DNA from: a virus
Strand: one strand, 5' to 3'
IMG/VR virus record: IMGVR_UViG_3300032073_000293
Span: 1-22,042 of that record
DNA: 22,042 bases
Shown here: positions 1-7,553 of the stretch, piece after piece
Layout of the letters: every line of letters begins with the position of its first letter
Numbering within the stretch: position 1 is the stretch's first letter
The notes under the pieces: generated by a model
The model's database searches: none
The model's input: the letters and a program-made list of their open reading frames with translations, nothing else
Told to the model about the DNA's origin: nothing
Translations under genes and position numbers: made by a program

Positions 1-90
1 TGTAACCACTAGGTTATCAACCTCTTGGACGATTTCATCATTCAAACGAATAATTAATCGACCTTTCATGTTTAAATCATCTGAAATCAT
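1..90 (-). CDS. Start of a gene running off the window; hypothetical tail-associated protein (partial)
   Basis: Only the first 30 codons are inside the window. The ATG at 90 is preceded by a good ribosome binding site (TAGGAG, six bases of spacing) and follows the stop of the 213-residue gene by nine bases. The visible residues begin MISDDLNMKGRLIIRLNDE and end in DNLVVT. A short protein opening with a KGxxxIxLND strand followed by a NLVVT stretch is a pattern I recall from small proteins in phage tail regions; I know of no proven function. The start is well supported; the function is not. Confidence 0.6.
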   Translation of the reverse strand, partial: MISDDLNMKGRLIIRLNDEIVQEVDNLVVT

Positions 91-99
91 TGTTTGCTC

Positions 100-741
100 C
101 TAGCCATTAAACGTTGCCGTATTCATGGTTGAGTTGTTTAAAAGTGAAAGAGTACCACTTACATAATTAATTGACAGTGCTTCTGCCATAGAAACGCTAT
201 CAGCTAACGAATTTTGCCCGTAACTAAAAGATATTTGTTCCGATATATTAGCTGAATCAGCCAGTGCTTTACCAACGGAAGTTGTTAAAACGTCACTGAT
301 CCCCACCACATTCTGTTTAAGTATTGACTGAACTGTTTGGCTATCAAACACTTCATCTACTGTAAACGCATCAGAAAGCGGTAACCCTATAGTTAACAAC
401 GGTGAAATACTGTCGCCCATGCTGACAGAATCACTAAATGTTCTAATGATATTCAGTAATGGACTAAAAGAATCGCTCATGCTAACTGAATCAGCTAACG
501 CTTTGCCCACGTTAATAACAGGAGCATCAGCTATGCCTACGCTATCTGCCACCGCTTTACTGTACGCAAATACAGGCGCATCACTAAAACCAAATGAGTC
601 AGCAAAATACTGGTTTAAAGAATCTGGATCGAGCCGGACATCAACCATCTGTATGTTTTGATAGGCCAATAGTCCCTGTGGCTGAGCATACGTAATCTCT
701 GCCTGAATGTTCTGAAAGGTAATTGTTACCTTGCTACTCAA
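100..741 (-). CDS. Repeat-rich fibre-like virion protein, 213 aa
   Basis: The protein opens with a strand-rich segment of about 43 residues (MSSKVTITFQNIQ, then LLAYQNIQMVDVRLDPDS). It continues with about eight degenerate repeats of 18-20 residues, consensus [AS]DS-V-S-M-[SAG]-[DE]-x-[FIL]-S, starting near residues 45, 63, 81, 101, 121, 144, 159 and 177. Such tandem Asp/Ser repeats suggest an extended beta fibre or spike, which fits the position at the end of the structural genes. The start codon is TTG: the sequence reads AGGAG, nine bases, TTG, and TTGA overlaps the stop of the upstream gene. The next in-frame Met is residue 33, inside the N-terminal strand region, so TTG is favoured. The fibre role is inferred from repeats and context, not from a recognised family. 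Confidence 0.7.
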   Translation of the reverse strand: MSSKVTITFQNIQAEITYAQPQGLLAYQNIQMVDVRLDPDSLNQYFADSFGFSDAPVFAYSKAVADSVGIADAPVINVGKALADSVSMSDSFSPLLNIIRTFSDSVSMGDSISPLLTIGLPLSDAFTVDEVFDSQTVQSILKQNVVGISDVLTTSVGKALADSANISEQISFSYGQNSLADSVSMAEALSINYVSGTLSLLNNSTMNTATFNG

Positions 742-1112
742 TCGAAATCGCTCCTAACCTTTAACTTAACCAGATCATACACAGTATGTATGCCACCATT
801 TGAAAAGGTAATCTCTATCTCGCCTTCAAATGTGCCTTCTTTTGTCAGTGTGCCAGCAGGAAAGTTAGTAGTTACTTGCCCTGCAGTTGCATTGGTTACT
901 GTGCATGTCAAAGTAGATAGCACCGTAGTCGTACCTACTTCTCTGATTCGTAGCTTAACCGTTGCTCCAGACAACGCAATTGCTGACCAAGTATCACTGT
1001 CACTAGAGTCTAGTGTTTGCCCTGTTGCTGCTGTAGTAGAGTCTTTCAGGGTAAACGTCAACTCAGGTAACGTATCACCCGTGACTAAATTTAATGTGCT
1101 TGAATATGCCAT
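738..1112 (-). CDS. BppU N-terminal-like Ig-fold protein, probable tail/baseplate component, 124 aa
   Basis: The sequence follows the pattern of the N-terminal domain of phage baseplate upper protein (BppU) and relatives. It has an opening TGDTLPELTFTLKD, then a strand GATVKLRIRE, then the closing AGQVTTNFPAGTLTKEGTFE and IHTVYDLVKLKVR. In that family this pattern forms an immunoglobulin-like sandwich used to attach receptor-binding parts. Here the domain stands alone, with no C-terminal fibre. The gene overlaps the next repeat protein through TTGA, so the pair is probably translated together: an adaptor followed by its fibre. The ATG at 1112 has AGGAA six bases upstream. The fold call is moderate; the exact role is inferred. 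Confidence 0.6.
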   Translation of the reverse strand: MAYSSTLNLVTGDTLPELTFTLKDSTTAATGQTLDSSDSDTWSAIALSGATVKLRIREVGTTTVLSTLTCTVTNATAGQVTTNFPAGTLTKEGTFEGEIEITFSNGGIHTVYDLVKLKVRSDFD

Positions 1113-1130
1113 GTTCTATTCCTGTATACC

Positions 1131-4100
1131 CTAAAGTTGATTATAAATAGGTATTAACCGTTGTTCTAAAGTTTTTCCTATATTAAAACCGTTTTTTGCA
1201 ATTGTTTCTAAAGTTTCTGCAGTAGGTCCTAATAATGGCGATATAGGGGATCGACCCCATTCACTTGATTGTTGCATCATATTTAAAATAGTAAAAGGAC
1301 CGTATACACCCGACCTATCTACTATTTCAGCCATATATTCAGACCAATCCATACGATCTGTCCTAAAGTATTTATCAGAAGCTTCTACTCCTGGTAGTAA
1401 CCAAGCTAACCCATTCTTAGCATACTCACGTAATTCAAGCCCAAGCATAGTTAAAGGTAAAGTTGTTAAAGCAGCTAATGCAAGAAACCCAGCAGTAGAA
1501 GAATATGCTGCAGCTGCAGTATCTCCTTCTTTTAATCTAGTACGAGCTTCTCTAGCTCCCCCTGCAAGAATTACTTTGCCATAGGCCCAGAAAAAAGATT
1601 TTAACTGCCAAATCAATGCAAATCTTGGGTCTGAAGCCCACATTGGTCGTTCTGCTGCATTAGGTCTAAGAATAGAGCTTTCTACAAAACGGGTTAAACC
1701 ATCACGAACTTTTACCCCTACATCTGTGGACATATCTCTACCACTAGCTAACCATGCTTTAACCTCATCAGGTTTTAAACCTAATTCATCTAAATATCTC
1801 AATGACCGATCATTCATTGTTGCTGGATCAGCGTGTCGAATAATAAAGTTAATCCCCATATTAGTCGCAAAAATACGAGTAAATTTTGTAAAAACATTTA
1901 ACCCAGTATATTTAAAAAAGAAATCAGAAGTTTTTCTAGCTGCAGGAGACAAAAATTGTCGTTCTGATTCTGTTAAAAAAACAGTCGCTACAGTTTCTGA
2001 AGCAATAACACCAATATCTCTTGCAAAAATTTCAGCCTCTTTGTAGTTTTTTATACTGTTAATTATTTCTTTCAAACCAGAAGTTAAACCAACAAAATCT
2101 TTTGAAGCTATCATTGGCCCTGCTAATTCAGTAAAACTAGCTAATGTTACAAAAGGTAAAATAGTGTAAAACTGAATTACTTGCGCCCATGAATTTACGT
2201 TTCTCCAAAATGGATTCATAGGAGATTTTTGATACCCAAGATATGTTTCAATTATTTCACGGGCTTTTTCTCTATTTTTAGGAGACAACTTTTCTAATTC
2301 AGGGCCAAGAATATCCTGACCTTTTTCATTTTTAGTATGGCGATTCCATTCAACTCGTTTTGTAACACTATTGATGTATTCAGTTACTGTTTCATCAGGT
2401 TTACGTAAAAAACCAGCATCACGCAAAGCTTTAGCATTAACTTGAGCAGTTAGTTTACGGCCTCTTTGTCTAGCTGCTTGTGGGTTTGGCTCCCATACAG
2501 ACTGTTCGGCTAAATTTTGAACATTATCCATTTGTTCAATCATTTCAATAATTGCTTTTTTAACATCATTCTTAGCTTGTTTATTATCTAGTTGTCCAGA
2601 CTCTCTTAAAACAAGTTCTAAGTATGCATTAGGATCAGAAGCTATTGCTTCTAAATCTAATATTACAGGAGTGTAATTATCACGTTGCCCAATTTTTGTG
2701 TTACTTGGGGCTATATAATCATTAAATACTTTTTTATAAAAATCCCTAACCGCTTTTGCTTGATCAGATAACTGGTCATATGTAAAAGTTTCATTTTCTG
2801 CTTCTTGTATTGCTTCAACTATTGCAGGGTCTGTTGGATCACCGACAGTATCTAAAAATAAACTTTCTAAACGTTGTCTTGCTCTGCCTATTTCTGGGAC
2901 CATTCCTAAAACAGTAGCCCCTGATTCCCGTTGAGATTTACCTTGTTGCGCTCTTACATAGAATATGTCTGCAATTGCGCTTGAAGCAATCCTTCGTAAA
3001 TAACTATCTGCACTAAATAAAAGATTGTAAACAGGTTTAATCTCTTCGCCATTAAGAATACGATCTGCAATTTGTTTTACAGCTGATACGGTTCTTTCTA
3101 ATTCCGTACCACCTTTTTGTTGGGTTTGTTGATTTAGTTTTTTAATAAAACGTTTTTCAACCCAATAATCAGGTTTAATTCGGTCTGTATTTTTTCGACT
3201 TTCTACAACTGTATCTATAAAAGTTTCAAATGTTTGGTTAAGCGGAGTACCCCAACGTTCTTGATAACGTGCAGAAGCTTGCCTCCAAAACTTTCTCATT
3301 TCTCTTATAAAATCTTTAAAAGCACGATCTACAATATTTTTTGGCTTACGATTAATAAATCGTTTAGTAGCTCTTTTAGCTATTTGATCAGCAAAAAACT
3401 CATTAAAAGCTTTACTTTCATCTTGATATTGTTGCATCAACAAATCATAACTAGGGTCATTTTGAAAAGCCCGAAATAAACGATCTCGTATTTCTGAATT
3501 TTCTAAAAGAGTATCTTTAAACTCATTAACAAATGCATGACCTATTTCATGGGCAGAAGTTAAACCTAAACCCAAAGTATTTTGCGTGGGCCTTATTAAA
3601 ATAAGTGTCCTACCATCTTTAAGCCTAATAGCTCTACCAAGAGCAGAAGTATTTGGGTCAATAAAATTCTTAGTTGCATCAATAACGCCACTGTCTTGTA
3701 TTACTTCTGCACCAAGTACCTTTTTAAAAACGTCATCTAAAATGCCAGCGGCTTCTAAGTTTTGAATTATTTCAGAAGAAAGAACAATGGGTGGGTTTTT
3801 TAATTTTAAAAAAGAAAGCAAATCTTTAATATATGCAACTACTTTAGCGTCTTTTAATCCGTAATCCATAGGTAATTCAAGTTGACCATCCACAAGAGCA
3901 AGACCAGCTTCTTGCGCTCTTTTTACGGCTATGAATTTTTCTGCAGCGGAATCTTGTGGGTCTGGAGGAGTAGGAGGATTTACCCCATATTCTAAGGTGT
4001 CAATAGTATCGTACAGCCTAGTAAACTCATTAATTTCTTGCGTGGTTAACTCAGAAAAAGGTTTCTTTCCATCGTTAGTAAGCTCGTTTAACTGCCTATG

Positions 4101-7100
4101 GAGTTCAATTATTTGAGCATCTGTATCTGAAGTATCTAAAGTGTCATCGTCATAAATAGGCTGAGTGTCAACAATAGTTTTTCCGTCACTGTCTTTAACT
4201 ATATTGCCATTACTATCAAACCTAACAGTATTATATTCAGTAACTGGAGTAGCTGATAGTTTTCTTCGTCTTCCTCTCGCTACGTTATTTGGTTGTACGC
4301 TTCTTCTATAACTATTCCAATAATCCCATATCCAACTTGCATTACCCCCTAACACTGTTAAATTTTGTTCCATTTCTTCAAGCGTTACTGAAGAATCTTT
4401 TCCTACATTTTGATTTTCATTTGCTTTAATTGTTTCTGGTTCTGATAAAGTAACTGTTCCAACAGCAGGTGTAGTAGGCCCTCTTGTTAAATTAGGAGTG
4501 TCAGTAGTCTCTTGGTCTATGCGTCTAGCTGGTCTGTAAACTATGTCACCATCTTCATCTCTAATAATGTTTCCGTCTTCATCACGCTCTGGTATCAAAT
4601 TTTCTGACATAACTTCTGTTTCAGAACCTAAACCAGCTTGCTCTTCACGAGGAGGAGTTATAGGTTCTCTACGCCTAGCTGTAATTATTCGCCCACCAGA
4701 AGGAACTGATTGTCTAAGTTGATTACGATTTCGCTCTAAACTTGCTTCAGTTGTAACTTTTTCTGAAACAATAACACCGTTACGATCCACAACTTGAAGG
4801 ACTAAATTACCTTGCGTTTGTTCTTCAGGGCGTAAACCAAAACCACGAACTTCAGGTAATTCAGGATTAATACGAGGCTTACCATTTTTGTCTCTGACAA
4901 TATTGCCTTGATTATCTCGTAAGTATAATGATGCGCCTCCCTCCCGTTGCGCTTTTATTAATTGAGCAATGGTAAGTTCGTTGCCGTCAATTATAGCCGC
5001 AGGAATGTTTAAGTTAGCTAAACTAGCTACATCAGTAATTGATTCACCATTAAAAGAAACATCATACCCAGCGATTAAAAGTTCAGCCATTATGTCGCTA
5101 AACCCTTGTAAAGCAGTATTAAAAGGATCTGTCCCTTCAAACCTACCTGTTGACGCTTCCGCTACTCTCTGACCAGAACGATTTAAATCTACTAAATTCA
5201 CACGGGAAGTTTTACCATCAGGAGAGGTAATGGTAACCCTAGAGTTTTTTGCAAATTTCCCTTTCTTTGCTTTTCTTACCGCTAGTCGTAAAAACTGAGC
5301 AAGAGGAACACGTACTACTTGTTGTTCGGGAGGAAGAGAACGATCTTGAAATGTAAATAATTGCTCTGAGCTAGGAGAAATTCTAACAAGTTGAAAATCA
5401 CCATCTGCGTTTCTAATTTCAATTTGAGCATCAGGATCAAAGTTTTTTAAATCAACTGCATTCCTTAACAAAGACTGTGTATAGAAACGGGCTTCCCCGT
5501 TCTCAAAATCAGTAGGGCCAAATAAAGCCTCATATTGATCTCTAAGTTCTTGCTCCCCTGGAAATAAAGGCCCTTGATTTCTACTAGAAAAAGTTCGTAA
5601 TACTTCCTCTTGTATATCTTGTTCTGTTAAATCAGGATTAAACTCTTCTTGAAACTCTTCTTGAAACCCTTCGGGAATCTCATCTGAAAAACCATCAGGA
5701 TAAGCTCTTTCATAAAGTATTCTACCTGCTTCTTCTGCGCCATAAACCCTTGTAAGTCTTCTCCGTTCTATAATCTCCAAAGCCATTTCAGGATCATTAG
5801 TTTGCTCCACAAGCTCACTAAAATACTGTTCATCTTCAGCAGAATACCTACGCCTATCTTCTTCCTCAAGATCAAGATTAGGATCGTCAGCAACCTCTTC
5901 AGCAAGCCTTCTTTTATTCCTAGCTTCTAACGTTTGAGTTAATGTAGCAGTTTCAACCCGCCCGTTTTTTGGGGCTAATCGTCTTCCTGCTTCCATTGCA
6001 TTTTCTAAATTTTCTTGTGTAGTTACTTCTTCAGAAACAACATTATTATCTTTATCAAATACTTGAACGACTAAATCTTCACCTGTTACTTGACTTTTTA
6101 CTGAACTATAACCAAGAGCTTCTTTTAAAGAACGGTCACTTGCATTATCTCTAATAACAGCTTCAACAAGGTTTTTGTATGGACTTATGATTGTTCCTTT
6201 GCCTGGAACAAAGGCTGTGTAAGTTGCAAAATCATTAATTACTGTATTTTGTATTTGCCCGTCCCGTGTAGCTCCCTGTGTTGGGTTTTTACCTGCTACC
6301 CAAACAGCGTTCTTTTGGCTTCCTCCTATAGAACGATCTGTCATTGCTTCTAATTGGGCATTAATATCTTTCTGAGACTCTGGAGTAGTAATACCAGCGT
6401 ACATATCCCCGTACTGTTCTGCTTCAATCGCACGAGAAACAATAACATCTCGCCCTTTTTCTTTTAGATCATTAGCTTTATCAAAGATTTCTTTTGTTAA
6501 ATTTTGAGCAAATTCATTATTTTGTACTTGTGAAACACCACTAGCTAAAGCTCCACCAGCTGCACCAAGAGAACCCCCACCAAAGAAACCCATAAAAGCT
6601 GCTTCTGCAAGACGCATCTGAGCCTCTTCTACGGTATAGTCATCGTCCAGTGAAAACCGATTAGCAACAGCAATACCTTCTTGGACAAGTTCTGTTCCCG
6701 ATTCAACAGTAGAAGAACGCAACGCAGACTTTCCAATATCAGACGCAAAACGAGATAAAAAACTATCTTCGCCAATAGACCTTTTTTTAGCGACATTAAA
6801 TAATGATTTTGCTACTAAAGCTTCACCACCTACGCCAATGGCAGCTTGCGGTAGAGCAATTCCTGCAGCCCTTAAAGCTGTGCCTCTATCTAGCTCTTGA
6901 CCTGACTCCAAAGCTTCAGAAAGATTGCTGCCAGAAAGAGGAACAAATTCAGAAGCACCTGCACCAACTAAAGCACCTGTTGTTATTGCCCTACGAGTCT
7001 CTTTCTTTTGTTGTTGGCGAAATAACTTATAAGCATTTTCAGCTAATTCTAGTTCATCAAGATCAGCTTCATTTCTAGCAACTTTTTCTACTGTATCTTG

Positions 7101-7553
7101 TAAAAGCCTTTTAGCAACAGAACGGTTAGTAGATGTTAAAATCCCTTTACCAACAGCAGCTGATACGCCACCAACTCCTGCACCAACAATAGAGCTAACA
7201 GCGTAAGGAAAAAGTTGTCCTGTTCCTTTTGCTATTTGGGTAAAAAACCCACCAACTGTAGGTTCGTCTACGAATTGCGAAAAAGATTCTATTGTTTGAA
7301 CGGGTGCAGCTGCAAGGTCTTCTTCTACTCTAGCTTGTTCAATGTTTCTTGCTGCTGATTCTGAATCACCTAATAAAGTATTTGTAATAGCTTTGAAATA
7401 CTCAACATCAGCACCAAGCTGTTTAGCTGTAGACCTAACCCCTGCTGTAAATGAATCTACTACCCCAGTAACAGGAGTAGGAGCAAACTGTTGTTCTTCA
7501 GGACGAACAGTTCTAAGAGCCTCCTTACGAATCAGATCATCAAATTCACTCAT
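1131..7553 (-). CDS. Giant internal/ejection virion protein with zinc-metallopeptidase motif, 2140 aa
   Basis: Inferred to be carried in the virion and ejected into the host envelope. Numbered from the ATG at 7553: a Gly/Ala-rich hydrophobic stretch lies near residues 110-140 (PYAVSSIVGAGVGGV) and another near 200-260. A duplicated module sits near 485-545 and 905-965. Acidic, Arg-rich linkers fill 560-700. HEIGH at 1335-1339 with FNEFFAD (E1385) downstream forms a gluzincin-like zinc site. Hydrophobic helices lie near 1790-1820 and 2010-2040. The motif RPNAAERPMWASDPRFALIW near the C-terminus is one I recall from large internal proteins of other environmental phages. I prefer the ATG at 7553 to the one seven codons earlier (7574) because AGGA precedes it and the overlap with the upstream gene falls to 8 bases (ATGAGTGA). 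No lytic transglycosylase motif was seen. The gene looks more AT-rich than the packaging genes. Confidence 0.8.
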   Translation of the reverse strand: MSEFDDLIRKEALRTVRPEEQQFAPTPVTGVVDSFTAGVRSTAKQLGADVEYFKAITNTLLGDSESAARNIEQARVEEDLAAAPVQTIESFSQFVDEPTVGGFFTQIAKGTGQLFPYAVSSIVGAGVGGVSAAVGKGILTSTNRSVAKRLLQDTVEKVARNEADLDELELAENAYKLFRQQQKKETRRAITTGALVGAGASEFVPLSGSNLSEALESGQELDRGTALRAAGIALPQAAIGVGGEALVAKSLFNVAKKRSIGEDSFLSRFASDIGKSALRSSTVESGTELVQEGIAVANRFSLDDDYTVEEAQMRLAEAAFMGFFGGGSLGAAGGALASGVSQVQNNEFAQNLTKEIFDKANDLKEKGRDVIVSRAIEAEQYGDMYAGITTPESQKDINAQLEAMTDRSIGGSQKNAVWVAGKNPTQGATRDGQIQNTVINDFATYTAFVPGKGTIISPYKNLVEAVIRDNASDRSLKEALGYSSVKSQVTGEDLVVQVFDKDNNVVSEEVTTQENLENAMEAGRRLAPKNGRVETATLTQTLEARNKRRLAEEVADDPNLDLEEEDRRRYSAEDEQYFSELVEQTNDPEMALEIIERRRLTRVYGAEEAGRILYERAYPDGFSDEIPEGFQEEFQEEFNPDLTEQDIQEEVLRTFSSRNQGPLFPGEQELRDQYEALFGPTDFENGEARFYTQSLLRNAVDLKNFDPDAQIEIRNADGDFQLVRISPSSEQLFTFQDRSLPPEQQVVRVPLAQFLRLAVRKAKKGKFAKNSRVTITSPDGKTSRVNLVDLNRSGQRVAEASTGRFEGTDPFNTALQGFSDIMAELLIAGYDVSFNGESITDVASLANLNIPAAIIDGNELTIAQLIKAQREGGASLYLRDNQGNIVRDKNGKPRINPELPEVRGFGLRPEEQTQGNLVLQVVDRNGVIVSEKVTTEASLERNRNQLRQSVPSGGRIITARRREPITPPREEQAGLGSETEVMSENLIPERDEDGNIIRDEDGDIVYRPARRIDQETTDTPNLTRGPTTPAVGTVTLSEPETIKANENQNVGKDSSVTLEEMEQNLTVLGGNASWIWDYWNSYRRSVQPNNVARGRRRKLSATPVTEYNTVRFDSNGNIVKDSDGKTIVDTQPIYDDDTLDTSDTDAQIIELHRQLNELTNDGKKPFSELTTQEINEFTRLYDTIDTLEYGVNPPTPPDPQDSAAEKFIAVKRAQEAGLALVDGQLELPMDYGLKDAKVVAYIKDLLSFLKLKNPPIVLSSEIIQNLEAAGILDDVFKKVLGAEVIQDSGVIDATKNFIDPNTSALGRAIRLKDGRTLILIRPTQNTLGLGLTSAHEIGHAFVNEFKDTLLENSEIRDRLFRAFQNDPSYDLLMQQYQDESKAFNEFFADQIAKRATKRFINRKPKNIVDRAFKDFIREMRKFWRQASARYQERWGTPLNQTFETFIDTVVESRKNTDRIKPDYWVEKRFIKKLNQQTQQKGGTELERTVSAVKQIADRILNGEEIKPVYNLLFSADSYLRRIASSAIADIFYVRAQQGKSQRESGATVLGMVPEIGRARQRLESLFLDTVGDPTDPAIVEAIQEAENETFTYDQLSDQAKAVRDFYKKVFNDYIAPSNTKIGQRDNYTPVILDLEAIASDPNAYLELVLRESGQLDNKQAKNDVKKAIIEMIEQMDNVQNLAEQSVWEPNPQAARQRGRKLTAQVNAKALRDAGFLRKPDETVTEYINSVTKRVEWNRHTKNEKGQDILGPELEKLSPKNREKAREIIETYLGYQKSPMNPFWRNVNSWAQVIQFYTILPFVTLASFTELAGPMIASKDFVGLTSGLKEIINSIKNYKEAEIFARDIGVIASETVATVFLTESERQFLSPAARKTSDFFFKYTGLNVFTKFTRIFATNMGINFIIRHADPATMNDRSLRYLDELGLKPDEVKAWLASGRDMSTDVGVKVRDGLTRFVESSILRPNAAERPMWASDPRFALIWQLKSFFWAYGKVILAGGAREARTRLKEGDTAAAAYSSTAGFLALAALTTLPLTMLGLELREYAKNGLAWLLPGVEASDKYFRTDRMDWSEYMAEIVDRSGVYGPFTILNMMQQSSEWGRSPISPLLGPTAETLETIAKNGFNIGKTLEQRLIPIYNQL

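Noticed and set aside
100-741. Possible diversity-generating retroelement target in the fibre-like repeat protein
   Set aside because: No reverse transcriptase, no template repeat and no adenine-biased variable region were seen in the window.
6803-7078. Plus-strand open frames such as 6803-7078, 419-661, 20965-21381 and 17747-18001
   Set aside because: They are antisense to well-supported minus-strand genes, have low-complexity or Leu/Ser/Cys-rich translations, and lack convincing ribosome binding sites.
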